In this document: positions 47,037-57,596 of the stretch, one piece after another
Position numbering within the stretch: the stretch's first letter is position 1
Layout of the letters: each line of letters starts with the position of its first letter
DNA from: Chrysophaeum taylorii
Taxonomy: Eukaryota; Sar; Pelagophyceae; Pelagomonadales; Pelagomonadaceae
Direction: 5' to 3'
DNA length: 64,000 nucleotides
Assembly (NCBI GenBank): GCA_029834535.1
Contig: JAQMWT010000314.1
Location: forward strand, 682,001 to 746,000
Made by a program: the position numbers and the translations under genes
Notes under the pieces: model-generated
Told to the model about the DNA's origin: nothing
What the model saw: only the letters and a program-made list of their open reading frames with translations
The model's database searches: none

Positions 47037-47308
47037 GTATGCAGTGTAGGTTGGCACCTATTCGCCTCCCGGGCGGGCCGGTTGGCAGCCGGAACGTTCG
47101 CAGTGGGACGTGGTATGGCCGGGGGGCGAAGACGGAAGGTTATCGACGAGTTGGTTGTCAGTCACATCGCGGTCTCCTCGTCGCATGGCGACAAGCTTGA
47201 TGGTCACTCTCCGCCGACCGACCTTTCGGCGCTCCTCGTCTACAGGCCCGTGATTCCGGACTGGCCCCTGTCGGTCCGGCCTGGCTCCCATGCTCGGGAG
47301 AGGTCTGA

Positions 47309-47363
<55 letters not shown>

Positions 47364-47372
47364 ATGCAGTGT
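47037..47372 (+). mobile_element. SINE-like insertion with 11-bp target-site duplication and (TTAG)n tail
   Basis: The insert (47048-47361) is flanked by GTATGCAGTGT at 47037-47047 and 47362-47372. The right arm of the inverted repeat has the empty site with one copy (about 59522-59532), which proves the insertion. The last ~50 bp match the LINE 3' end (CCTGGCTCCCATGCTCGGGA, GAAG, TTAG repeats). The 5' part resembles the head of the element at 36936-37335 (CCCGGGCGGGCCGGTTGGCA). It encodes nothing, so it must rely on another element's reverse transcriptase, most simply the LINE. Confidence 0.85.
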
Positions 47373-47970
47373 CTTGGACAGGATGCCATTCTTTATCGAT
47401 ATTGCGACATACGAAAAGAGAATTGACCCTGAACTCCCCAAAAGTGTAATAGATCATCTGGCTAGTTCTACAAACTTTGGTTATTCATTCATTCATTCCC
47501 ATCTCAACTGTTACTCTTTCACTGCCTCAACGCTGATCACAATAAGCGAAGTATTATTATTATTTTTCCGCGCAATGCGACTACAACGTCCTTTTTTTGT
47601 GAATCCTCTTGTATTGGCCATCTTCGGGCCACTATACTCCGAGTCTACTTCCTCCCTGTTGATCTTTATACGCTTTTACAGGATTTATATGCTCAGCATA
47701 GTATGCCTGCTGACATGGTCCTTCCATCCTCGATCATCACAGACTCCCCTCAAATTCCTTATCCTCTGAATTTGAAAAGAGCAACTAGACTATACTTCTG
47801 GAACACATGTCCTTCCTGGTCACTGCTGTGCGGTCGCAAAATAAGAAGCAATCGGTTATTAAGGCTGCTGCTGCTGCCTATAAACCATTCCTGGATGCTG
47901 TTTCCCGTTCGCTCATACGCCATATCTCCGAATATAACCCAAGTGCCGATGAAAACAAGCCACCATCTGT

Positions 47971-48552
47971 GTGTTTGAGGAGATGCAATCCAACTCTGCT
48001 TTTACTGATACTGAGCGGAGAGATTTTGCGAAGCTGCTAGCTTCTAGATATCATCCTCAGCTCCACTCAGATTTTACCATTTCGACCGAAATGTCGCTAA
48101 ACTACTCGCCTAAGGTCTCATCATCGGCCTCTGACTCCCCTTCGCAGATTACAACCAATACACCTTCCAACCAGGACCCTGATGCCTTATTAACTAACGG
48201 GAAGCATCTCACGCAGTGTGTTGAGACACTTCAGGTGTCACTCAATCAACAGGCGCGGAAAATCCACACCTTAACTACCGAAAATGCTGTTTTACGCTCC
48301 GATTTGGAAAAGGCTGTTACCAACGGAAGTGCCTTAGAAAACCGCCTCTTTCCTCCAACATCAAACACAAACGTACTTCTGGTGACATTGATCAAAGTTT
48401 GTGAAGTCCTCAGCAGATTCACTCTTGCTCTGAATGATCAACATGATGTGGTGCACGGTGTACCTGACGACACACTTGTACGACTCAGAAACGAGTTTAT
48501 CCAAACTACCCATCATCCCTCTCTACAACAAGGTCCTCAAGTCGCCTCATGA
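47971..48552 (+). CDS. Unrecognised 193-residue ORF in the left arm
   Basis: The frame begins MFEEMQSNSAFTDTERRDFA and contains a predicted coiled coil around NQQARKIHTLTTENAVLRSD. The frame is preserved with an identical protein in the right arm (58342-58923, minus strand), which could reflect function or simply recent duplication. A preceding partly overlapping frame (47807-48040, e.g. KKQSVIKAAAAAYKPFLDAV) may belong to the same gene. No family was recognised; it may be an accessory protein of an unknown element. Confidence 0.5.
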   Translation: MFEEMQSNSAFTDTERRDFAKLLASRYHPQLHSDFTISTEMSLNYSPKVSSSASDSPSQITTNTPSNQDPDALLTNGKHLTQCVETLQVSLNQQARKIHTLTTENAVLRSDLEKAVTNGSALENRLFPPTSNTNVLLVTLIKVCEVLSRFTLALNDQHDVVHGVPDDTLVRLRNEFIQTTHHPSLQQGPQVAS

Positions 48553-49354
48553 CCCATTCACAACACCTCACTTCATTGAAGAAGACCGCTTGGATGAATT
48601 GCAGTAGAACACTCTCATCCCACAGGTCTTAAATCAGCTCCTCGCCCTCACGCATCGGCTTGTGCCACAGCACTGTTCTGCCATTAATCCGGTGCCAGAC
48701 TCTTACCCTGAGGGTGATGGCGTTTCTGCTATATATGTCAAATTAAAGAGGATCAAGCAATCTCGTTACCCTCTCCTCCACCTTCACTACCTTTTAAAGT
48801 TCCACTAGCTCTCGCCGAGAGCATTCATTCAGAGAGTCACTTCATTGACCAAGCCCAAATCTTGTTGTGTCTTGGTAATGACTTTACCGCTGAATATGAA
48901 CTGAAGTTGTGTTACCTCATGTGGCCTCTGTAGTTTTACTCCTCCATGTTCATCAACGGCTTCTTCCGTATTATCACATTTCCCCAGGAGATGTGCCATG
49001 TTGCTCTGCTTCAAGACACATCTCGAGGGGGTGCAGAGAAATCTGCAGACTCCTACCCTTATTCCGTCCGTTGAGAACGCGATCTCTCCCTTACCCTTCA
49101 TCTTCCCTTTTCACCACCAAATAGTCCACTGATATTTTTGCTCACGCTCATCATCATATGTGGTCTATAGCGCGTCCCGTAGGTACGTAGGATTACATGT
49201 TAACCTAGATGTAGTTCTATGTGTCGTCCGTCGTGTGCTGAGGCTAGGGGGACTTACCTTCCGTTCCCTGAACTGAGCCTGCCAGACTCACACGGTGAGA
49301 CGGGATGGTTCTTCAGTGACTTTAAACCACTGCCTCGCGGAATACTCCGCAGGT

Positions 49355-50894
49355 TATGGGCCCAGCGGGGTCCTGAAGGATCATGTGTTGCATGCACATA
49401 CCATATTGGGCATTGGACTGTTACGGCGCCAGTCTACTAGCCTCGCCATGCAAGACGCTTGTTTATATACGCTTAACATGGGTTGTACAGTACAGAGTTA
49501 CACCGCATGCGTTAAGGCCCGTTCTTTACGGAGCCCTTGATATTTTTTGTACATACCCCAAAAAAAAATTAGACTGCGTCGTACCCTGTGTCCTTGTTTA
49601 TATATTATCGTGTTAGCGTGAAAGTGTTGGTGTGTGTGTATTCTGTCTAACCTGTACTGATGGCAATTGCGCTATGGAATATTTTGGGTATGTCCACCTG
49701 GACACTCCACCATGATGCACTAACCGCTCATTAGAGCACAACCTACCACAACTGCCAGTTAGTGCTACCCCTGCACACTGACTGGAATCACAGTTTGTAC
49801 AGTTGCCATATAGGCATCCCTCCATTGTTTACCTGATGAGTGTACATAGACACCGCTAGACAGAGCCCCCTAGAATGCCTAGTAGAAGTGAACTGCTCTG
49901 ACTGAACCCACAGGTTCACGTCACCGTTGAGTGCCTCAATGAGGGGAACCGCTTTCAACTTCAAAGCCGAAAAGCGTCGCTCCAAGTGCGGCAAATCCGG
50001 CAAATGCTTCGGTATCACCATGCCGAAGCGCTCTTCGAGTTCGACTCGTACGAATTTTACAGGAGACCCTGCCCTGACTATGACGCGTCTTGCGCAATAG
50101 AATTCTCGATACTGGGGAGTGGCGGAACTCAACCTCGGATCTGTTGAAGCGCTGAATTTCAGGAATGGCACTTCACAGCCGAAGCGTTTTCACACCTACC
50201 CGACCCAGAGGTAGCACACTGTTTGCTACGATAATGAGGTCAGGGTTATCCGGCCCGAAATAAATGATCGCTTCAGGGATGGTGAGCGCATTTTAAATCG
50301 CAACCTATCCTTGCAGAATCAACGCGCCATTTGGGACCAAGTGAATGTGGGGTTTGAGATTTGGGACCAGGTGAACTTGCTGGCATGCATACTTATTCGA
50401 AACTTACCATGGGGTTATCAATATCCCATTGTACTACTAACCTTTGCGTCACGGCCCACTGCATCTTTGTGTGGGGAAGTCAGCCGGAGCCCACGTCAGC
50501 GCGACGGCACAAAATGTTCTAAATCGAATACCAACTTCGGACTGCGAAAGCACGCGATCGGAGCCCGCCGGACTTTGCGTCTACGGAAACTTCACGACCT
50601 CATCTGGCGGACGAAAAACAGGTAACCCAATTCAGATAACCCGCGTTATGTTTGCCTTCCGTTGAACTTTGGACCATATTTCAGCGTTCGCATCTTTGTG
50701 GCAAGAAAGAAGCCCCTCTGGCCATCACCCTCAGCATTCAATACTCAAGTACGCACTCTTCCCCCCGAAAGATAATATTTGACACTTCAACTGATTACTC
50801 ATCATATTATCGTTCTCAGCTGTGCCACTAAGGAGGAGAGAGGTTGCTCAGTTTCTCAGGTCGGGCGACGTCAAGTCGCGCTGTCGGAAGGAGC
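49355..50894. other. Spacer between left arm and kinase gene, with one minus-strand ORF
   Basis: A minus-strand frame at 49788-50171 (127 residues, e.g. ERRFSALKLKAVPLIEALNG) has some coding character but no recognised family. Two units of the GGGACCAGGTGAACTTGCTG minisatellite lie at about 50331-50382, as at 30055-30370. A GT-rich run is near 49628-49642. No convincing promoter for the kinase gene was identified. Confidence 0.45.
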
Positions 50895-53800
50895 ATGGAG
50901 ACGGCGAGCGCATATCTGCTAGGGAAACTCATCAACGACTTCAAGGATTTTGCGGACGCCCGGGTGACGGCCGACGACAAGAGCAAGGAGTTGCGCGTCA
51001 GCATGGCGAACCTCTACGCCACGCTGCTCAGCATGCAGGATCAAAGGGACAACCTGAGCGTGCACGTCCTCGAGTCGACAAAGGTGACGCTCGACAGTGT
51101 TTTGGAAACGTGCCGCGAGTGGAGTGGCAAGTCAAGCTTCGGCAAGTTTTCGGACGGCACGAAGTACGCGAAGCTGTTCAGGCGGCTCGAGGAAGCGCTC
51201 GATAAGCGCGTCAGCGAGCTCGCGCTCGCGAAGACGGCCGCGAACGGGGACGTGCTGCAATCTCTCCGGCGCAAGCAGAACTCGATCTTCGCGCGGATCG
51301 AAGGTGGAAACGAGATGACTTATGAGTTCGACCCGCCGGGCCCGGACAACAGGCAGAGGGCTTCGCTGCTGGGTCAGGGCACGTTCGGGCGTACGCACCG
51401 GGTAAAAGAGCGCGGAGGGGTGGGCGTGCAGCGAGCGATGAAGATCATTGACGTCGACCGCGCGCGCGACGTCGGGGTCGATATCAAAAAGCTACACGTC
51501 GAGGCCAGACTTTTGGCCAGCCTCAACCATCCGAACATCGTGAGCTACGTCTCGAGCTTCGAGTACGGCAGCGACTTCTTCATTATCACGGAGTACGTGG
51601 GCGGCGGCCACCTCGGGCTCCAGATCGGCAAGTCGCAAGATGTGGCGACGTTACGTTCGTGGGCGTGCCAGATATTCAGGGCGTTGGAGTACATTCACGC
51701 GCAGGGCGTGCTCCACCGAGATCTCAAGCCGGAGAACATCCTCCTCGACGTTGGGAACCTGTTCATCAAGCTCTGCGACTTCGGCCTCGCTGCTCAGATG
51801 AGGACGGCTGGCCTGAGTTCGTTGACCGGTACGATGAACTACATGTCGCCGCAGAAAGCTACGAACAATCAGCGGTATGATGCCGCCGATGACATGTGGG
51901 GTTCCGGCTGCCTGCTCGGCGAGCTGCTCACGGGCACGCCACTCTACGTGCGTTGCCCACGAATGTCGTTCTTCAACGACACGCCGGCTGTCATGGATGT
52001 CTGCACCCAGAGCCGCGAGGCGGACGGGGTCCTCGGTGCCATCGTGTGCGACCTCCTCAAGACAGTTCCGACGCAACGTCCGTCCGCGGCCGAAGCCGCA
52101 AACCGTCTTGAAGGAGGCCGTGCTGCGGGTTTCGAGCGCTTGCCTCGAGTTTCTGAAGAACCAAAGCAGGGTGAGGAGCAGGCCGAAAGGGTGTGCCCCG
52201 AACTAGAAGATGAACATCGACGCGAAAAAGGTGAGCGGCAGGCGATAGAGGCCATAAGGATGCGCGACGACGAGATGGCGTCCGAGGAAGTGCGCGAACC
52301 ACAAAAATACGAGGCGGCGGCGCGACAGGCTGCTGAAAAGAATCGACTCGATGAGGCTGATCTGCAGGTGATGGAGTCTGAGGCCATTGAGGCCATTCGG
52401 GAGCGTGCTGAGCGGGTCGCGGCGATCGAAGCCGAGCGAATGCGCGCCGAGCGGGTCGTGGCGATCGAGGCCGATGCCGAGCGGATGCGCGCAGAACGGG
52501 AAGTAGCGATCGAGGCCGAAGCCGAGCGGATGCGCGCCGAGCGGGTCGTGGCACTCGAGGCCGAGACCGAGCGGATGCGCGCAGAACGGGAAGCAGCGAT
52601 CGAGGCCGAGGCCGAGCGGATGCGCGCCGAGCGGGTCGCGGCGATTGAGGCCGAGACCGAGCGTGTGCGCGCTAAACGGGAAGCAGTGATGGAGGCTGAA
52701 GCCGAGCGGGTCGCGGCGATTGAGGCCGAGACCGAGCGTGTGCGCGCTAAACGGGAAGCAGTGATGGAGGCTGAAGCCGAGCGGATGCGCGCCGAGCGGG
52801 TCGTGGCGATCGAGGCCGATGCCGAGCGGATGCGCGCAGAACGGGAAGTAGCGATCGAGGCCGAAGCCGAGCGGATGCGCGCCGAGCGGGTCGGGGCGAT
52901 CGAGGCCGAGACCGAGCGGATGCGCGCAGAACGGGAAGCAGCGATCGAGGCCGAGGCCGAGCGGATGCGCGCCGAGCGGGTCGCGGCGATTGAGGCCGAG
53001 ACCGAGCGTGTGCGCGCTAAACGGGAAGCAGTGATGGAGGCTGAAGCCGAGCGGGTCGCGGCGATTGAGGCCGAGACCGAGCGTGTGCGCGCTAAACGGG
53101 AAGCAGTAATGGAGGCTGAAGCCGAGCGGATGCGCGCCGAGCGGGTCGTGGCGATCGAGGCCGATGCCGAGCTTGTGCGCGCAGAACGGGAAGCAGTGAT
53201 CGAGGCCGAAGCCGAGCGGATGCGCGCCGAGCGGGTCGGGGCAATCGAGGCCGAGACCGAGCGTGTGCGCGCAGAACGGGAAGCAGCGATCGAGGCCGAG
53301 ACCGAGCGTGTGCGCGCAGAACGGGAAGCAGTGATCGAGGCCGAGGCCGAGCAGATGCGCGCAGAACGGGAATCAGCAATCGAGGCCGAAGCCAAGAAGA
53401 TGCGCGCCGAGCGGGTCGTGGCACTCGAGGCCGAGGCCGAGCGAATGCGCGCAGAACGGGAAACAGCGATCGAGTCCGAGGCCGAGCGGATGCGCGCCGA
53501 GCGGGTCGCGGCGATTGAGGCCGAGACCGAGCGTGTGCGCGCTAAACGGGAAGCAGTGATGGAGGCTGAAGCCGAGCGGATGCGCGCCGAGCGGGTCGCA
53601 GCAATCGAGGCCGAGACCGAGCGGATGCGCGCAGAACGGGAAGCAGCGATCGAGGCCGAGGCCGAGCAGATGCGCGCCGAGCGGGTCGGGGCACTCGAGG
53701 CCGAGACCGAGCGGATGCGCGCAGAACGGGAAGCAGCGATCGAGGCCGAGACCGAGCGTGTGCGCGCCGAGCGGGTCGGGGCAATCGAGGCCGAGACCGA

Positions 53801-56800
53801 GCGTGTGCGCGCAGAACGGGAAGCAGCGATCGAGGCCGAGACCGAGCGTGTGCGCGCAGAACGGGAAGCAGTGATCGAGGCCGAGGCCGAGCAGATGCGC
53901 GCAGAACGGGAATCAGCAATCGAGGCCGAGGCCAAGAAGATGCGCGCCGAGCGGGTCGTGGCACTCGAGGCCGAGGCCGAGCGAATGCGCGCAGAACGGG
54001 AAACAGCGATCGAGTCCGAGGCCGAGCGGATGCGCGCCGAGCGGGTCGCGGCGATTGAGGCCGAGACCGAGCGTGTGCGCGCTAAACGGGAAGCAGTGAT
54101 GGAGGCTGAAGCCGAGCGGGTCGCAGCAATCGAGGCCGAGACCGAGCGGATGCGCGCAGAACGGGAAGCAGCGATCGAGGCCGAGGCCGAGCAGATGCGC
54201 GCCGAGCGGGTCGGGGCACTCGAGGCCGAGACCGAGCGGATGCGCGCAGAACGGGAAGCAGCGATCGAGGCCGAGGCCGAGCAGATGCGCGCCGAGCGGG
54301 TCGTGGCACTCGAGGTCGAGACCGAGCGGATGCGCGCAGAACAGGAAGCAGCAATCGAGGCCGAGGCCGAGCAGATGCGCGCCGAGCGGGTCGTGGCACT
54401 CGAGGCCGAGACCGAGCGGATGCGCGCCGAGCGTATGGCTGCTATCGAGCCCCAGGCCGAGCGAATGCGAGCCGAGCGGATGGCTGCTATCGAGGCCGAG
54501 GCCGAGCAGATGCGCGCCGCGCGGGTCGAGGCTATCGAGGCCGAGGCCGAACAGATGCGCGCCGAGCGGGTCGCGCGCGAGCATCGAGTTCAACGACAAC
54601 GCGAAGAGGCCGCGCGGAAGGCGTTACCAAGTTACGGAGCGAGCGAGCGCTTGCTCCGAAATTGCAGAATGACCTGGCGTCGGGTCCTAGAGCGTCTCGA
54701 AACGAACGATTGCGATTTGAGGGAGCTCAATCTTTGGTGCGAACGCGGCGCGTTAGGAATTTATCAATGCTAGTTTGGGTTTCTCGGATTGACTTTGTAT
54801 TGTCCATAGTGATAGCGGAATCGGCGACCAGGATGCGGTCCGCCTCGCAAAGTCCCTCGAGAAGAACACGTCGCTCCAGGCGCTCGGTCTCTCGTGCGTT
54901 TCCCTTTGGCGTTTTCGCGAGAATTGCGAACGTTTTTTTTTTTTTTAATTGGATTTTACTAAAACGCCCCGATTTTGCCGACGAAATTTCGCAGGGCCAA
55001 CGGTATTGGTGCCGAGGGCGCGACACGCCTCGCAAAGTCCCTCGAGAAGAACAGGTCGCTCCTGAAGCTCGGTCTCTCGTGCGTTTCCCTTGGGCGTTTT
55101 CCCGAGGACTGAAAACGATGATTTTTTTTTTCCTGCACGGATTTCCCCAAAACCCCTGATTTTGCCGACGAGATTTCGCAGGTACAACAGTATTGGCGCC
55201 GAGGGATTGGCACGCCTCGCAGAGTCCCTTGAGAAGAACACGTCGCTCCAGACGCTCCATCTCGAGTACGTTCCCCGTCGGCGTTTTCGCGAGAACTGCG
55301 AACGATGTATATTTTTTTTCTGATTTTCTGAACTTCTTATATCCAAAACCCCCGATTTTGCCGACGAAATTTCGCAGGTCCAACGGTATTGGTGCCGAGG
55401 GCGCGGCACGCCTCGCAAAGTCCCTCGAGAAGAATAGGTCGCTCCAGACGCTCCATCTCTCGTGCGTTCCCCGTCGGCGTTTTCGCGAGAACTGCGAACG
55501 ATGTATAATTTTTTTCTGAACTTCATATATCCAAAACCCCCGATTTTGTCGACGAAATTTCGCAGGTCCAACGGTATTGGTGCCGAGGGCGCGGCACGCC
55601 TCGCAAAGTCCCTCGAGAAGAACAGGTCGCTCCAGACGCTCTGTATCTCGTGCGTTCCCTTGGGCGTTTTCTGCGAGTGATGTAAATTTTTTTTCTGCAC
55701 GGATTTTCCCAAAACCCCAAAATTTACCATCGAAATTTCGCAGGTACAACGGTATTGGAGCCGAGGGCGCGGCACGCTTCGCTAAGTCCCTCGAGAAGAC
55801 CAGGTCGCTCCAGACGCTCTATCTCTCGTGCGCTTCCCTTCGGCGTTTTTCTGCGAAAGATGTAATTTTTTTTCTGCGCGAATTTCCCCGAAACCCCCGA
55901 TTTTGCCGACGAAATTCCGCAGGGGGAACAATGTTGGTGACGAGGGCGCCGCGCACCTTTTAGCGATTCTCGAGAAAAATAGGACACTTCAGACGCTAGT
56001 TCTCTCGTACGTTTCCCGTCGGCGTTTTTGCGAGGACCGAGCGAGACTTAACTTTATCCTGAACTGATCTTTCCGAAACCTCCTAATTTCCCGGCGAAAA
56101 TTCGCAGGGAGAACAGTATCGGCGATCTGGCAGCAGCGCGCCACGCAGAGTCCCTCGAGAAGAACAGGTCGCTGGAGACGCTCATTCTCGCGTGCGTTTC
56201 ACGTCGGCGAGGATTGCGAACGATTTATTATTATTTTTTGGACTGATTTTCCCAACCTCCCGATTTTTCTATAGCGACGAAACATATTCGCAGGAGAAAT
56301 GGTATCAGTGCCGAGGGCGTAGCACGCCTCGCTAAGTTCCTCGAGAATTACACGTCGCTCCTGACGCTTAATCTCGAGTGCGTTTCGCGTCTGAGATTTT
56401 TGTCGCGAGGAATGATAAGTTTTTTTTTTTTTTAACTGGTTTTTCCCACGAACCTCCAATTTACCTACGAAATTCCGCAGGCACAACAATATTCGCGATC
56501 AGGCCGCGGCACGCCTCGCAAAGACCCTCGAGAAGAACGTGTCGCTTCAGACGCTCAAACTCAAGTGCGTTTTCCCCGTCGAAGCTGATTGTGTGCACTT
56601 AACGATTATTTTTAGTTCGGAATTAATTTTCCAAAACCCCCTTTTAACTGACGAAATTTCGCAGATGGAATTGTATCGGCGATCAGGGCGCGGTCCACCT
56701 CGCAGAGTCCCTCGAGAAAAACAAGGCGCTCCAATCGCTCGATCTCCAGTGCGTGTGTTTCCCGTCGGCGTTCTCACGAGGACAGGCCTTTTTTCCCAGA

Positions 56801-57238
56801 ATCCCTGAGCTAACTAGCGGAATTTCACAGGGTTAACAGTATCGGCAATCAGGGAGCGGCACGCCTGGCAGCGGCCCTCGAAAAGAACGCGTCGCTCCAA
56901 TCGCTTGATCTCCAGTGCGTTTTTTTTTTTTTCTGAGTTGATTTTACCATGAAAAACCTACTTACCTCCTACGTTTCGCAGGGACAACAGGATCGGCTAT
57001 CCGGGGGCTTTGCGCCTCGCACGTTCCCTCTCGAAGAACACGTCGCTCCAGAAGATCAATCTTGCGTGCGCATTTCCAGGCCGGCGTCGGGAAATTTTTC
57101 GTTTTTTTTCCAGCAAAAGTTCGTATCGCTCATCCTAACAACACCGACGTGCGACGCAGGTATATCGAACTCGACGAAAAAAAGATTCAACACCTTCGGT
57201 CTATCGCCAAAGACGCCGGGAAGAGTATCGGACTTTAA
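50895..57238 (+). CDS. Helical domain - protein kinase - coiled coil - leucine-rich-repeat protein, 15 exons
   Basis: Exon 1 is 50895-54736 (first in-frame ATG). Thirteen 84-nt exons follow: 54810-54893, 54995-55078, 55182-55265, 55378-55461, 55566-55649, 55744-55827, 55923-56006, 56108-56191, 56294-56377, 56481-56564, 56665-56748, 56831-56914, 56982-57065. The last exon is 57160-57238 with TAA. All introns are phase 2 (GTGCGT/GTACGT...CAG) and the model gives an open 1670-residue protein. Residues ~1-130 are helical and recall four-helix-bundle domains of the MLKL/HeLo type (weak). A complete kinase domain (~155-420) has GQGTFG, AMKI, HRDLKPEN and DFG; SPQ replaces APE. About 50 copies of a 15-residue charged repeat (~495-1230) form a long coiled coil. 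Thirteen 28-residue LRRs of ribonuclease-inhibitor/NLR type (NGIGAEGAARLAKSLEKNRS) follow, then a basic helical tail. The layout suggests a signalling receptor or scaffold; an immune role is inference. Confidence 0.85.
52380..54590 (+). repeat. 45-nt tandem repeat encoding the charged coiled coil
   Basis: About 49 units of 45 nt encode variants of AIEAEAERMRAEREV. Larger blocks are themselves duplicated, for example GAGACCGAGCGTGTGCGCGC-containing stretches at about 52600-52790 and 52960-53150, and 53210-53600 versus 53760-54140. All changes keep the frame. Expansion by slippage or unequal crossing-over is likely, so alleles probably differ in length. Confidence 0.9.
54810..57065 (+). repeat. 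Tandem exon-intron units, one LRR per 84-nt exon
   Basis: Exons are all exactly 84 nt, and the introns resemble each other too: a GTGCGTTTCCC start, a CGGCGTTTTCGCGAG element, a poly-T tract and an AAACCCCCGATTTTGCCGAC end before CGCAG. The units of about 180-195 bp are therefore duplicated as exon plus intron, with later units (from about 56107) more diverged than the central ones. Confidence 0.9.
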
Positions 57239-57596
57239 AGATACCGACCTCGGCACGGTGGCGTGCGCGCTAAAGACCATTCCGTTTTCTTTTTACATCC
57301 GACTTTCGAGGCACCGTTTCGCTCTTTGATAGCGAAAAAAAGTCCCTGCTCGAATGGCGAGCAGTATCGAGAAAGTGGAATTCCGAATGAAGGTCGTCCC
57401 CTAAGTCAGTCAGTACAGAAAAATTTAAGAAAACCGTAGCAGTTTAACGTCGTCTCCTCGTATTTTTATTTTTACCTCATCGACGCCTGGCGTTACCCTC
57501 TTTTAAAATTCTCCTTGCCCTCTTTAAGCTCCGTTTGACACTCCTTCTTGCGTTGCTCCCTTCTTCCTACCATTGCTTCTTAGAGTGTGCGTTTGT
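57239..57596. other. Downstream spacer of the kinase gene
   Basis: About 360 bp between the kinase-LRR stop and the right arm. T/C-rich stretches are present; no gene, RNA or repeat was recognised. Confidence 0.5.

Larger units (their letters stand above)
46476..49354 (+). repeat. Large inverted repeat, left arm
   Basis: The arm starts near GTCGTTAAACTAACCC and ends near GGAATACTCCGCA. It is repeated in reverse complement at 57597-60105. Excluding a SINE-like insertion (47048-47361), the arms are similar in length (about 2.5 kb) and nearly identical over much of it, including an identical 193-codon frame. Divergence rises toward the ends. The element family is unknown; no terminal inverted repeats within one arm were found. 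Confidence 0.85.

Noticed and set aside
47280-47361. TTAG repeats as an internal telomere sequence
   Set aside because: They are the 3' tail of LINE/SINE-type insertions, shown by the shared preceding sequence and the target-site duplication.
51944-53935. A 663-codon Ser/Ala/Arg-rich frame opposite the kinase coiled coil
   Set aside because: Created by the 45-nt repeat on the other strand.
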